In this document: positions 31,879-43,754 of the stretch, piece after piece | How positions within the stretch are numbered: the first letter of the stretch is position 1 | Layout of the letters: each line of letters begins with the position of its first letter | Program-made: the position numbers and the translations under genes | Notes under the pieces: generated by a model | Database searches by the model: none | Seen by the model: the letters and a program-made list of their open reading frames with translations, nothing else | What the model was told of the DNA's origin: nothing | NCBI GenBank assembly: GCA_030248195.1 | Contig: JASAND010008634.1 | Coordinates: 1-64,000, forward strand | Length of the DNA stretch: 64,000 nt | Direction of reading: 5' to 3' | From: Trissonchulus latispiculum | Taxonomy: Eukaryota > Nematoda > Enoplea > Enoplida > Ironidae

Positions 31879-34168
31879 CTGAAACAAAACAGCACAGATA
31901 CACTCACTAAAAATAAGTTATAAGAACATCAATGAAAACGGTTCAGTACCCTGACTCAGTAACTCTCAACTTTGCATCAAATCAATTAACCGCTGCATAA
32001 TGACAGCCGAAAAACGCCTGTGAACTGACTGAGGTGAAATAAAATTATGTTAACAAATATATAGAGATATGGTAAAGTGCGTATACACACTCGGGATCTT
32101 TGCAAGACCGGAAGTGAGGGCGGGGTCCAGGGCCTACTGGGATAATATGACCTAGGCACTGGGTATACACAAATATTTTCTTCCCTCCTCCTTCCCCAAA
32201 TGTTCGAGGGGCAAAAAACTTGTGGGGGATGGAAGATTTTGTTAGAAGCATAAGAACAATTGCGCTATTGCGCGTGCGCTGGAAAAGTCGGTTTTTACGG
32301 CAAAAATAAGCAAATGAATTGGCCTAAACGGTAAAAAATTGAGAACCGACAATTTTTAAAAAAACTCGTATTCGGAGCAATTGTTTACGGGCAAAATTTA
32401 CCACCAAGACGCACCCAATTATTAGAGAGGAACGATTTGGTAGTGAAAAAGTATTAAAGCATGGAGGTCTGCCCACTAAAATAAGTCCCACCCAGTACCC
32501 ACTAGTTGGGAAACCTAAAGTGGACCTTCGGTGGTACATGCTTTTTTTTTCTTTTTTATTTTAAACGTCAAAAATACAACAATAAAATCTTTTTTTTTCT
32601 AAATTCCCGAACTGCGGGCAGGTCGTCTTCTATTAATATCAGCTATTTTTTTTTTTTTTTTTTAACCAAGCCAAGAAGAGACGGGGAAAAAACTGTAGCG
32701 GGGCTAGTAGTTTAACCTACGTACTAACACCGTTACCACGTCCAGACGTAGCGGACGCGGAGACCGTGGCACAGATGGATAACAGACCGACTACAGGAGA
32801 CGGTCGGGACAGCCTCGCCAGACAATATACGCAGCAGGTAATCCGATCCTAAGGGCGAGATGACTCGCACTCTCACTCACTTAAGAATGAACTACCTACC
32901 TAGCAGGAGCTCAGAAAGACTTAGCCTAGCTAAATACACTTTAATAAGAACAGAACAACGAGTTATAGTAATATAACAATACAATAAAATACAGGGATGA
33001 TCCCTCAGTCACACAAACAAACAAACTACAAACACTAACTTACAGTTACAGCGGCTGACTGGGGTCAGCCAACGTACCAAGCTCTGGGGAGAGCTGAGGG
33101 GAGACACAATAATAGACACAGCAAATAAGGGGGAGAGAGAGTAGATTTAAACACGACTGTACACAACGGCAGAAATAACAATAATGAAGGGGGGAAGCGA
33201 GTGTTGGGTTGAACCCTCCCACGAGCGCCCCCTAGTGAGAATTTGCCCCCAATCACGTAGCTCCCAAAGTCACGAGGGGGGGAACCCACCCAATCCCACG
33301 CATACACGTTGGGGGAGCTACGTGACTTGCAAACGTGTCCCAGCCCACTTGATGATGTTATGAGAAGCCAGGCGGGTAGCTAGCCTAGCTACTCACCAGC
33401 AACGGAAAGGTTGATCATGCCAACCTTGATCCGTTACATCTCCCCAGGGCTCGCCATCCGAACTCCCGAGAGGATCACTGCACAAATGGCGAACTGGTAC
33501 GTGAGCTGAACTCTCAACAAGTACATACAGTACAGAGCAATGATGCTACAAGTACAATGCAACAACTGCAGACTGCAAGTCAAAAGCCATAAGCTCATAG
33601 TCCAAATTAACAAGTGTAGAAAAAACACAAAAAACAAATGAGTAAATACGACATAGCACAGAGATTATGCATATACTAGGCACTATGAAGCACTAGTAAC
33701 AATCAAAAATTAAAGCACAAAATGACAAAGATTAAGCATAAGTATTTGTTTAGCCAAAAATACACGTAATAAACTAGAACCGTATTAATTAAACTGGGAT
33801 TGTAAGTAACTTAATATGAAAATACAAATGACTTTCCAAACGTAACTCATGGGAAAGAGGAGTTACCCTCCTTTGGAATGTCAATATTTCTGTCACTTCT
33901 TCGATCGGGAGCGTTGGTCGGTGAACCACGTGTCCGTCTCGAAATTATATACTCTCGTACGGTCTTGGAGATACCAGATTCGTACGTTAACCACGTTTGA
34001 TTCAGTTTCTATTCTAATCACAACAATTCAAAACACTCTATGTACTCGTCAACTCTAGCCACAAGTAAACTACAAATCACAATAAAATTAACCAAATTAC
34101 TCAGATACCCACCAAAAAGTTGACATCCAAGCAGGATCTGGAAGGACAGATCAGAATTTCTCCACAGA
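31879..34168. other. PURA 5' intron/upstream DNA, unclassified
   Basis: Poly-T tracts at 32538 and 32647. From 32735 to 33440 the DNA is more GC-rich and may be part of a retroelement. CCTGGGGAGATG|TAACGG on the minus strand near 33440 looks like a polypurine tract followed by an LTR start, but it does not match the LTR at 34570. The first PURA exon and early RRP9 exons are expected near here and were not recognised. Confidence 0.3.
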
Positions 34169-34468
34169 TCACTGGCTAGGACGTCCCAACACCGGTCTTC
34201 CGAGGGTTAGATCCACTGGCTGCGGTCCTGGCGGAAACAGGCTTCCGGACTGCTGCGGACTTCCTGATGGCTCCCCAAGGATCTCCAGGAAATGTTGACA
34301 GACGGGGCAAATTGCTGCAATTTGCCTGGGTATCTGGACGATGACTGGGACCGTCAGAGTTACAGGCAGCTGAGCGGTCTGCAGTGGCAGAGTTGTTGAT
34401 GCTGTTACGTCAGCAGTCGGATACGTCTGCTGGAAGTTAGCGGCAGACTGTGGTGGCCACTGATTCAT
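34169..34468 (-). pseudogene. Short gag-like frame of an LTR retroelement
   Basis: A 99-codon frame rich in Pro, Gln, Thr and Leu begins about 85 bp downstream of the primer-binding site, in the position of gag. It contains ICPVCQHFLEILGEPSGSPQ with only a C-x2-C pair. No protease, RT or integrase frame follows, so the internal region is deleted or non-autonomous. The assignment rests mainly on position. Confidence 0.4.
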
Positions 34469-34551
34469 ACGCTGTCACCCAACAAAAAGGGTGGCAGTGG
34501 CTTGGTGTGTTCGTTTAAGTTCGGCGGACTTCGCTAGACTTGTTCAGGCAA

Positions 34552-34567
34552 CCACGCTCTGCTACCA
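34552..34567 (-). promoter_or_regulatory. LTR primer-binding site
   Basis: On the minus strand TGGTAGCAGAGCGTGG follows the LTR end CCTTGCCACA by two bases. It is close to the common initiator-Met primer-binding motif TGGTATCAGAGC. Confidence 0.6.
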
Positions 34568-34569
34568 AT

Positions 34570-35250
34570 TGTGGCAAGGCAGAACTGAGAGTGTGCCAGG
34601 TAACTGGTAGCAGAACGGGAGCCGGCGCAGTGGAAATTTAACCTTTTAAACTCTAAGACTGTCACGTGCTGGGATCGCACCCTCACACTGACTTTGAACT
34701 TTAGAAACTTTTGGGTAAACTGTCAAGTGCTGGGATTTCACCCTCACACTGACTTGCTCACAAATTCTACTAAATTTTGGGTTTAAGTTAATAGGCTTAG
34801 GTGTGAACCCACGGCCTCTAACTAGAGATAAACCTAGAGCTATGGATCGCTGACTAATCTAAGCTTAACGAAGTTCTCCAAGGCTAACTAAGTCGTTCGT
34901 TTATTTCGCTTATTTCGTTTACTGCGAACACGGCAACGCTCACCAAACCACTGCACAAATACTGGGAAAACAGGCACTCAACAAACATTGCAAGCACTTT
35001 TATATTGAAGCAAACCCCGCCCCCTAGTCACGTCGATAGTCTTTTCGGAGCCTGTTTTTGGCTAACTTTTTGGGCTCTTTCGCTTCTGTTACTTCCGAAG
35101 CCGGCCCCGTTATCCTTCAAACCGAGTCGGCCCCTTTTAGGTTTCACTTTTGTTAATTTTGTTTTCGACATTTTTAGACTTTTGCAGGAAATATAAAAAC
35201 TCAGAAAGTCGGCCCAAAACTTTATCAAAACGTCGTTCCTATGGTAATTC
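34570..35250 (-). mobile_element. 5' LTR of the retroelement (outer edge approximate)
   Basis: Read on the minus strand, it shows TATAAAAG at 35004-34997, then AATAAA at 34905-34900, and the terminal CCTTGCCACA at 34570, the usual U3-R-U5 order. A ~58-bp direct repeat (GTGCTGGGATYKCACCCTCA) lies in U5 at about 34670 and 34728. I could not fix the outer end or find the matching 3' LTR. Confidence 0.5.
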
Positions 35251-36896
35251 CTGGAATTACCTCAGACTCAACCCCCCAAACCAATTTTCCGTCCAATAAT
35301 TATACTCATATGACTTGCAAAGTTTCACCAATAAACAGTCATGTCTTACGGTAGTTTACGACAGCTCGATTCTAACAGAAACAAGGCTGCTATTTGCAGC
35401 ACAGCTAGAAAGTTGCAACAACTGCAATAAGCCGTAAACAGAAGCAATAGAAATGCTAAAATACCTAGGCTTTTACGAAACGTAGTTTATTACCTTAATC
35501 ACTGTAATTTAATTTGATAACATTACGTAAGCGATGTATAGCTAGATTTGCTTATTAATTTGTCTTGCTTTGATCGTAAAGGCGCTAGTTAGATTTGATC
35601 CGTCACAGTTGTTTGCAAGCTAAGAATCCTCACTGCTTTTTATAGAAACAAAAATACACGCTAGCTTGAAATTTCATCGAAAATCACGCAGTTTTCAGAA
35701 AATGATTCAAGGTTCCAACATCAGACTCAGTAATTTTCACGGCTCAGCCCAAAGCATCTCTATTTTTAAATGCTGTTGAACTGTTGGTGGGTAGAGAAAT
35801 CACGGACAATAACAAAACTAGCTGTCACGGAAACTCCTGTTAAAGTTCTATAAACTTCTCCAAAAACCGCCAAACTAAAATTAAAATTTGGCAATCAGTT
35901 TTATATTTCATGACTTGAATATGCAATGCGAGTTGCATATACAATCTAGATTAAATCATGCAGGTTAGGCCATGGCTGCTTTTATATTAATGCTAGCCTG
36001 TTTGCTGAAAGACAGGTCGCAACTTAGCGATGAATCAGTAGTAGGCAAGTACGGACGGGGGTTTGGGGGCGGAGCCCCCAGTTAAAACTGGAGATTTTTG
36101 TGAAATTGAGAGCCAGAAGCAATTTTTCTAAGCACTTTGAGCAACTAATTTTCAGTAATTTTTCTTTTCGTGTCGCTAGGAAAAGTGCGCACGCGTGCGC
36201 ACAAGCCCAAAATTTTTTGCTTATTTCAGAAAAAAAGTGCGTCATTGCGCACTTTTTTGAGCAAAAAACACTGCTATTTCCTACTTTAATTTGAGTAGTC
36301 AGTGCTACTAAATGAGACATAATCATAATACATTTAACACGTACACCTTATTGAAGCTGAGGTTTCAATGTAAAATTATCCAACAACTGTAATACTTACG
36401 AATACCGTTTCGACAATAAAATTCGGAAAGCGGAAAAAGTCAGAAAAATGATCCCCCAAAGTAAATCCCCTCCTTTTCTACTTATACACAACTTTCGCTA
36501 AATTAGTTCAATTTTGGCATTCATACATTTGAACCCATCTGGTCAGTCTCTATCAAAATTTAAAAGGTTTTAATTTGATTCTCTGAAACAACCAAGTTGA
36601 TTTAATCCTGTTTAGAATCCATACTGACATAATATTGTCTTAGAAAAATTACGATTGTCTGTTGGTTTGGTATTAAAAACTGCTAAAATCTTCTGCTGTG
36701 CTCCACTCTTCGGAACCCTCGTTTTGTTCTGAAATTTGTAGACTTAATTTGAACATCTTCCTGTAAAATAAACGAGCTAATAAAAATGCGAAATAGCTTT
36801 AACTTCCGGCCCTCAAGAGCGTTGGGAGATGATGTAGCAGACACTTAAAGCTAGTGTCGATCTTTGTATTGTACGTATTTTGGGTGTTACTTTCAG
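35251..36896. other. RRP9 upstream or intron DNA
   Basis: A candidate transposon fragment with GGGGGTTTGGGGGCGGAGCC and ACGCGTGCGC hairpins occupies about 36050-36270. Otherwise no feature. Earlier RRP9 exons (acidic and coiled N-terminus) were not recognised. Confidence 0.3.
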
Positions 36897-36938
36897 CATG
36901 AACAGCAAGGAAGACTCCGAAGAAAGATTGCGGCCAAC
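36897..36938 (+). CDS. RRP9: RRP9/U3-55K-type protein, 42-nt internal exon
   Basis: Tiny exon with acceptor TACTTTCAG and donor GTAAGT, encoding HEQQGRLRRKIAAN. This fits the stretch just before the first WD40 repeat in U3-55K/RRP9 proteins (pattern ..EQRGRLQKxVA..). Exon start and end are both in phase 0, and it joins cleanly to 41423. RRP9 is a WD40 component of the U3 snoRNP needed for pre-rRNA processing in the nucleolus. Because the exon is short, this is weaker than the WD40 exons. Confidence 0.7.
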
Positions 36939-37095
36939 GTAAGTAGCATTTTACATAAATACCCTGCCTTGTCGTTTGGGGGGGGGAGGATGGCAGGTAA
37001 GATAAAGCTCTAGTAAGGAACTGTGCTAATGTTTAAGGGCGAAGCTTTTACACCTATGAGTTAGTTCAGGGCCGGACAAAAGGTTATATTAGTAT

Positions 37096-37485
37096 CACTG
37101 GCGGATCCAGGATTTCGTGACGGTGGGGGCGGCAAAATTTTTCGAGCGGGGGGTCTGGGGGGCGGAGCCCCCCAGAAGTTGAAGAAAATTTTTGTTTTTG
37201 CAATAAAATCGGTACTCGGATCTTTAATTCTTTTTATACTGAAGAACTGAACAAATTTTTTAAATGTCTTGACATTTTTAGGCAAAAATGGTAATTTTCT
37301 CCGAAAAATCGGATGCATTTCAAGCTTTTTCTTCACAAATGCAATAAATATGCGGTTGAAAAGCAGAAAAGTCGCGCCGAAGGCGCGAAATTTTTTGGTT
37401 TTTTGCTCTCTTCCTCTTCTCTCCTTAATTTTTCCTACCTTCGAATGCGACGGGGCGGCCGCCCCCCCCCCTGGATCCGCCCCTG
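37096..37485. mobile_element. hAT MITE (GGCGGATCCAGG ends)
   Basis: 390-bp element with ends CACTGGCGGATCCAGG / CCTGGATCCGCCCCTG and a perfect 8-bp duplication ATTAGTAT (37088-37095, 37486-37493). The inside has GGGGGGCGGAGCCCCCC hairpins and C/G runs. It lies in the RRP9 intron. No transposase. Confidence 0.92.
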
Positions 37486-38090
37486 ATTAGTATATACTTT
37501 ACCTAGTCCAGACTAGACTAGTGAATGCAAAGTTGTAGCCCATTTGCTGTCCCACAGTTCGTTTTTCCAGAGAAGTTTTCCTGTTTTAATTTTCCTATGT
37601 TATGTCGAGATCACTTTTGGAGGGCTATTGTGAAAATGCAACAAAGTAGCTTTTACGCATGGGGGAGTACAAAATATATATATATAAAGAGGAATAACCG
37701 ATGATAATCAATGTTCTATTCTTGATTTTATTTTGGAATAAAGATAAAATAAGGCTATTACACTAACACTACTAGCGTAGCCAGAAATAATTTCGGGTAG
37801 GGGGAGTCCAATCATTTTTGGAATTCTAATTCCAACTGAACTTGTGGAAGTATGTAATTTACAGTGTTTGAGGAATTAGCGCACAACATGTACCACACTG
37901 ATTTTTGTTTTTATTGTGTTTTCGCACATTTCTCACACTTTAAAAATGCACAAAATTTTTAAAAACACACTAAAAACAAACTCCAACTTTCATTAGAAGA
38001 AGTATATTTTGTTCCTTTTTAGCATAATTTTAAGTGCGCCCGGACAATAAAATTTTTACGTGTGGTTTCGGGGGTGGCGGCCCTGATTGT

Positions 38091-38124
38091 ATTATGTAGG
38101 GGCGCGACAGCGCCCCTACATAAT
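38091..38124. repeat. H1 head stem-loop
   Basis: ATTATGTAGGGGCGC, loop GACA, then its exact complement. The corresponding stems at 44328, 47870 and 62182 differ in sequence, with paired changes in the well-formed copies. Confidence 0.85.
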
Positions 38125-38851
38125 ATGGGTATAAAGGCGTGTGTGCGGCCCCCTGGAGACAGTGTTGGCCTGGTGCCAGCTAATTAGAGGTCTGGGAGGG
38201 GTAAAAATGTTACCATCGTAAAGTACTCGAGCAGTACTACAAGTACCACCATACTTTTGGTTAAAATTCCGAACTTCGAAATTTTGCACTAGGCGGGAGT
38301 TACCGTGCGTTTGTTTTTTTCTCGGTTAATAACGCTTTTCGGAAGTGCTTATGTCAGCGCAGTGTTGGAACGATATGGGCATTTTGGTCCTATACTACTA
38401 TTATATGTTGGTAGGCAGGGTCCTCCCATGCAACCTTTTTTGGTCATTTTGGCACCTGGCCAATTTTGGCTCTGTGCCAAGGCCCCAAAGTCGGACTTTC
38501 GCTATTTTGGCACTTCGGTTGTGATCGACTTTTTTCACAGGCTAGCAGCTAGATCGGTTTGGTTTATTTTATTTGAATATTTCGGACTATGCACGGAATG
38601 TAACGAGGGGGATTTTTTAATTTCGCTCTGTAGCTTTCAGGAGATGGGCCCAAACTTTGAATTTTTTCACCTGTTTTCACGAAAAGTTTCTAAGTCCCAC
38701 TTTTACTAGAAATGGCCTAAAAGTCACTAAAAATGGCGTTTTTCGGCGTTGGGGTGGTACCCATATATAGTAAATCGGGGTCGCTGAAAACGATGAGCAT
38801 ACTGCTGAGGTCGGTGGATGTGACCCCTGACCCACAGCGCCCACCCACAGT

Positions 38852-39780
38852 GGGCCCGGTGTGGGTCAAAAATGAAAGTCTTCAAAAGTGGTCAAGTTTG
38901 GTATCAAATGAAAGCCATTGGCGATGCGATCAACTTTTGTCATTATGCCACCCACAAAAAGTGGCCCCACCGACCTGTGGGTGGGTGCCCCACCCACTGT
39001 GGGTCCGGTGTGGGTCAAAAATGAAAGTCTTCAAAAGTGGTCAAGTTTGGTGTCAAATGAAAGGCCTTGGTGAGGCGACCAACTTTTGTCATTATGCCAC
39101 CCACAAAAAGTGGCCCCACCGACCTGTGGGTGGGTGCCCCACCCAGTGTGGGTCCGGTGTGGGTCAAAAATGAAAGTTTTCAAAAGTGGTCAAGTTTGGT
39201 ATCAAATGAAAGCCCTTGGCGATGCGATCAACTTTTGTCATTATGCCACCCACAAAAAGTGGCCCCACCGACCTGTGGGTGGGTGCCCCACCCACTGTGG
39301 GTCCGGTGTGGGTCAAAAATGAAAGTTTTCAAAAGTGGTCAAGTTTGGTATCAAATGAAAGCCCTTGGCGATGCGATCAACTTTTGTCATTATACCACCC
39401 ACAAAAAGTGGCCCCACCGACCTGTGGGTGGGTGTTTCACCCACTGTGGGTTCGGTGTGGGTCAAAAATGAAAGTCTTCAAAAGTGGTCAAGTTTGGTAT
39501 CAAATGAAAGCCCTTGGCGAGGCGATCAAATTTTGTCATTATGCCACCCACAAAAAGTGGCCCCACCGACCTGTGGGTGGGTGCCTCACCCACTGTGGGT
39601 CCGGTGTGGGTCAAAAATGAAAGTCTTCAAAAGTGGTCAAGTTTGGTATCAAATGAAAGCCCTTGGCGAGGCGATCAAGTTTTGTCATTATACCATCCAC
39701 AAAAAGTGGCTCCACCGACCTGTGGGTGGGTGGCCGGCGTGGGTCAAAAATTAAAGTCTTCAAAAGTAGTCATGTTTGGT
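38852..39780 (+). repeat. 149-bp satellite of H1
   Basis: Six or more tandem units marked by GTGTGGGTCAAAAATGAAAG at 38859, then every 149 bp (39008, 39157 and on). The last unit has a ~16-bp deletion. Because 149 is not a multiple of three, the same unit yields long overlapping open frames in all phases. These are not genes. Confidence 0.95.
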
Positions 39781-39905
39781 AAAAAAATGAAAGCCCATTT
39801 GCTCACATTTGCCCTGCCTATTGCATTTTTCAAGCTCCTTATCTGCGTCAGCTCACTGCTGGAACGGGAACCTTTAAAATGACAGAAGGACAAGTAATAA
39901 AAGTA

Positions 39906-40628
39906 ATATGGGTAGTTGTGATGTTGTAAAATCAAGAGAGGACTAGTCTTAAAAATGCTTAATATGGTGCTAGGTTCAAAAAAAGAAAAGGACTAGGTTG
40001 TGGGCGAATTAATATGGGCACAGCTTCGCCGAGCAACCCATATTCGCGGGCTTTCACGCTTCGCCATGGCGATTGCCATATACAAAGCAATTAATGCCAG
40101 TCAATAATTACAATTCCAGCAGTTATATATACGTAAACTATATACGTAGTATATAATTTGGTTGTGCTGGACTACGACAAGCAACTAGAAAGAACCAAGG
40201 CTATGATTGTAACGCTAACGGTTGAATAGAAATAGAAGATCGTCGGAGAGTGTCCCGATCCTGAAGTTATTGTTGAAATATATACTTTTCTTATAAATGG
40301 TTAAAACGCTCCGTAGATAACTATTAAGAGTTTATCGAAAGATATGTTTGCTTCCACTAAAACTCGTTTATCATAGTCGTATATTATTTACGTGCCGTAA
40401 CTAAATCTGAACACTGGTACGTATAAAAATACATAACTTTTTCAGTCCGCGAATATGGGTTGCTCGGCGAAGCTGTGCCCATATTAATTCGCCCACAACC
40501 TAGTCCTTTTCTTTTTTTGAACCTAGCCCCATATTAAGCATTTTTAAGACTAGTCCTCTCTTGATTTTACAACCTCACAACTACCCATATTACTTTTTCA
40601 TGCTCCGGAGGAGCATTTTTATTACTTG
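39906..40628. mobile_element. Foldback element F1 (AATATGGGTTGCTCGGCGAA arms)
   Basis: Arms of about 145 bp (39906-40050 and 40447-40595) are near-perfect inverted repeats containing ACTAGTC, CTAGGTTGTGGGCGAATTA and AATATGGGTTGCTCGGCGAA. The right end adds an H-type tail hairpin (CATGCTCCGGAGGAGCATTT). The centre has no coding evidence. A second copy is at 59284-59893. Confidence 0.8.
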
Positions 40629-40731
40629 TATCAATATTTTGCTTTTGTTTGTTGGCGTCTTAGCATAGTTGTTGTGAATCAGCATTGTCTGTGTAGTCTT
40701 CATTACGTATTTTGTAAGCAACGCTGCCATT

Positions 40732-41003
40732 CAAGGCCGCACCCACGGGGGTTCAAGGGGTCTAGACCCCCCTTTTGGGATGACAAAATGGAAAATTTTT
40801 GCTATTTTTATTGCAAAAACAGCTATTTTTAAAACATTTTCGCCTGCGCCGCAAAAATTCACTTTTTGCTAGAAATAAACGTCCAATGTACTGTTTTTTG
40901 GCAAAAATGCAAAATTTTTCAATTTCTGGGGGTCTCCGCCCCCCAGAGCCCCCGTCGCGTTTTACCTTGGACCCCCCTTTTCAGAATCCTGGGTGCGGGC
41001 CTG
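40732..41003. mobile_element. hAT MITE (GGCCCGCACCC ends)
   Basis: 272-bp element from CAAGGCCGCACCCACGG to GGGTGCGGGCCTG with a perfect 8-bp duplication CTGCCATT (40724-40731, 41004-41011). It contains a GGGTCTAGACCCC palindrome near its left end. Non-coding. Confidence 0.9.
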
Positions 41004-41011
41004 CTGCCATT

Positions 41012-41422
41012 ATAATATATATTCAATGAAATGACGTCGCAAAAGTCTGGAAATGACAGGGATAAGATTGAATGTCGAAAAGTAGAAGTTTTGAAGGTTT
41101 TCAGACCAAGATGTTTGCAATTTTTAAAACTTCTCAACGTCTGGGAGGCTCCGCCCCCAAACGCCCCCTTTGTAGCGCAACTGGACGACGCAAATATATA
41201 ACATTGGAGCATTGAAATATCTTTTTTAAAGACTAACCAAGCAACACATGTTTTATTCTTCTTCTTCTGTATCAAGCGAAAACTGCTAAATATGATTACA
41301 AGTGCTGTAAAAATCGTTAAAAAGTGTGAAGCACAGGTGAAATTTTGAAAAAACCCTGGCGTGCCACCCTCCAGCCCTCTTCGCCTGTGATACACAATTC
41401 GCTATGTTTTCGAATTTTTTAG
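41012..41422. other. RRP9 intron end
   Basis: Includes a TCTGGGAGGCTCCGCCCCC segment near 41130, typical of the local G/C-run transposon remnants. A 158-codon minus-strand frame (40919-41395) crosses the MITE edge and has no recognisable domain. Confidence 0.4.
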
Positions 41423-41549
41423 TATATTGGAGCTGATAATGCGAAGATGGTCCACCTCAAGGGTCACAATCCTACTGTAAACTGTGTGACTGTTTCACGT
41501 AGTGGACTGCATGGATTCTCGGGCGCTCGTGATGGCTCTTTAATTAAAT
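41423..41549 (+). CDS. RRP9: RRP9/U3-55K-type protein, first WD40 repeat exon
   Basis: 127-nt exon with acceptor TTTTTTAG. It encodes KMVHLKGHNPTVNCVTVSRS then GLHGFSGARDGSLIK, the first WD40 blade (family pattern ..VLRGHQxxITCLVVTPD..IFSAAKDCSIIKW). The final single T combines with GG of the next exon to make the blade's Trp. The GH and D signatures are present, and the donor is GTTTGT. Confidence 0.9.
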
Positions 41550-41709
41550 GTTTGTCTTTTATCCGCTGTTTGCTTTACGTATTTTTGCTGCTTCTTTTGT
41601 TTGTTTTGAATATTATATTGTGACCGTGAAAGCCGGGTGAATCCCCGACTTTTCTCTGAACGAGGAAAAACAGTTTATCGTAGTTCATTTGTCTATCTTA
41701 ATTTTTTAG

Positions 41710-41834
41710 GGGATTTGGAGCGATGTCGGCGTCAAGTAACTATTCGAGGTTGTCGTAGAAATACTCCAGGCTGTTCTACAGCTCATAGCGATTCTGTGTT
41801 GGCAGCTGCGGTGTCGGATAATGAGAAATATCTT
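41710..41834 (+). CDS. RRP9: RRP9/U3-55K-type protein, linker and second WD40 start
   Basis: 125-nt exon (acceptor TTTTTTAG, donor GTAAGA) encoding WDLERCRRQVTIRGCRR, a Cys/Arg-rich insertion, and AHSDSVLAAAVSDNEKYL. In the family this is the insert between blades 1 and 2 followed by ..HSSHVLCMAISSDGKYLASG. Phase fits both neighbours. Confidence 0.9.
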
Positions 41835-42339
41835 GTAAGATTTATATTAGTGTAGTATGGCCAATTCTGTAACATAGGGATGGGGATTGTCGGATATAGC
41901 TGATTTGTGAATTGCTGAAACATTTTCGCAGTTTAGTCTCCTCTAGTTAGCGAGTCGGGCTTTATCGAGGCGTATTTTAAGCATTTTTGTCTGGGAAGAT
42001 GGCTCACGGTCGCCCCCGAGAAGTTTGCGGGGAAAGAAGCTTTTCGGTTATGGGGAATTTCACTACAAGCATTCAACTCTTGCACAATTTCACAACTACA
42101 GCATTTCACTACAACAGTCTGAGTCCTCTTTCAATATTTCAATTTTTTGGTTATCCATACTCTTTTTAAATACTTGAAGTATAAAATTGTTTTAATGTTT
42201 TATTACTGTTTATTTCTGGAAAGAAAAAACTGGTGTTGCAAACTAAGAGAATAGTTTTCTGTATTTGAAATCTTTGTACCTGTACATTATTAAATTAACT
42301 TTCCCTTTTTCATTCAATAATAATTTAAATTTAATTTAG

Positions 42340-42432
42340 GTATCTGGTGGAAAAGACTGTGTTATCAATGTGTGGAATGCCGCAACGATGGAACACATTA
42401 AACAGTTCAAGGGTCATAAGGGCCATATTACG
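42340..42432 (+). CDS. RRP9: RRP9/U3-55K-type protein, second WD40 blade exon
   Basis: 93-nt phase-0 exon (acceptor TTTAG, donor GTTTGT) encoding VSGGKDCVINVWNAATMEHI KQFKGHKGHIT. It has the expected SGG-D-IxVW signature and the GH that opens blade 3. Confidence 0.92.
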
Positions 42433-43653
42433 GTTTGTTGCTGCTTCAGAAAACTTGTTTCGATCTGTTAAGCAGAAAACCCTATTCGAATATGCTGGAA
42501 AACCCGATACTAGAGACAGGCTATATAAGACTCAACAGCCTATCTTGAAAGTGGACTTGGATTATCGTAGCGTCCACCGCTTCCATGCCTATTTTGAAAC
42601 TTTGAAATTTGAGCCAACGACCAACAGTCAATTGGCTGGCCTACGTCATACTCCGGCCAAGCCAACCAAAAATTTCAGCCAATCTCACACTAGCTGAAAA
42701 AAGTACTCGATCCGGTGGGTCCTAGGGGATAATTTGTCCGAAAGATTCTAAAACTTGCGATATTGTTATAATATTATTCGCTAAAAACTTGATTTTTAGT
42801 GCAGAAATAAGGAGATTTAGTCAGTGTTAAAGAAGGCAAAAATTGAGTAAAAGTCTCGTTGAAAGTTAGGGCAAATTTTTCATGGCAAAATTTATATAGT
42901 ACCACAAGGGGCACCCACGTTGTGGGGGAGGGGGGGGTCGCTCTCCCCCCCATAGAACATGCCGAGGTCTAAAAGTTGCAGCAGAGTTGATTTTTGCAAT
43001 TGCATGTCGCTGTCAACTTTTTAAAGGAAAAATGAAGCGGCTGCCAATAATTGTAACATACTTTGTTTTTACTAAAGCCAACTTTCCATTTTTATTTTTC
43101 CACAGTCAGCGTTCTGTAGCGAGGCGAAGTTAGTAAAATGTGCTCTCAAACTAAAAATTTTGGAATATTAAGGTGTGTTTGCCTTCGAAATGGTGTGAGT
43201 ATCAAAATTAGCTTTTTTTATGGCGGCGAGTCTGTTTGGCGGCAGTGACAGCTTTCCAGGACTTAACGTCGCTTAATTTGATGCTTTCTAACGTTTCTGA
43301 GTGCACCAGAGACCTCTCCTAATTATAAAATAAAGAGGAATTATGAATCTATTGATTTGGGGGTGCTCCCATCTCTATTGCTGCCTTCAGTAAAAAGGTG
43401 GCCTAAAATGAAAAACTATATCTTTTCAGTCGAGAATAATTGGGGACGAAACGATTGTGCAGGAAAATCAAAAATCCAAATTTGAGCTTGAAACAGCCTT
43501 CTTATACTGGATTCTAAATCAAAGAGCTGTAGTTTTTTTTAACTGATTTATTTGAATCTCAGGAAATTTCGAGGACTAACCTGATAAATCCTCGAGGCAG
43601 CGATTTAGCACACGTCTTTTGTTTGCAGTTATGCTTTTTTAAGACTTTTTTAG
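42433..43653. other. RRP9 intron
   Basis: 1.2-kb intron. A G/C-run segment (GTTGTGGGGGAGGGGGGGTC...CTCTCCCCCCC) at 42920-42955 resembles the local MITE interiors. No complete element delimited. Confidence 0.5.
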
Positions 43654-43754
43654 GGCTTGGCTTTTCGACGCGACTCTCTTCAGCTGTTCAGCGCGTCATC
43701 TGATCGTTCAGTAAAAGTGTGGGACTTGAATGAAATGGGTTATGTTGAAACATT
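43654..43754 (+). CDS. RRP9: RRP9/U3-55K-type protein, third WD40 blade exon
   Basis: 101-nt exon (acceptor TTTTTAG, donor GTAAGC) encoding GLAFRRDSLQLFSASSDRSV KVWDLNEMGYVETL. This is one of the most conserved RRP9 stretches (family: GLAFRRGTxxLYSTSHDRSVKVWN...YVETL). The last Leu codon is split with the next exon. Confidence 0.95.

Larger units (their letters stand above)
38091..39905 (+). mobile_element. H1: satellite-bearing element with 5' stem-loop
   Basis: Starts with a perfect 15-bp stem and GACA loop (38091-38124), then ATATGGGTATAAAGGC, a ~650-bp head, and the junction CGGGGTCGCTGAAAACGATG AGCATAC (38777-38803). After this comes a 149-bp satellite (38852-39780), then a tail ending GGACAAGTAATAAAA near 39905. 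The head and tail recur in H2 and H3, the head and junction in H4. The tail hairpin ATGCTCC..GGAGCAT is missing at this end but present, inverted, at 40598-40620. Confidence 0.75.

Noticed and set aside
38733..39882. Series of 120-146-codon overlapping open frames
   Set aside because: They are translations of a 149-bp satellite in successive phases.
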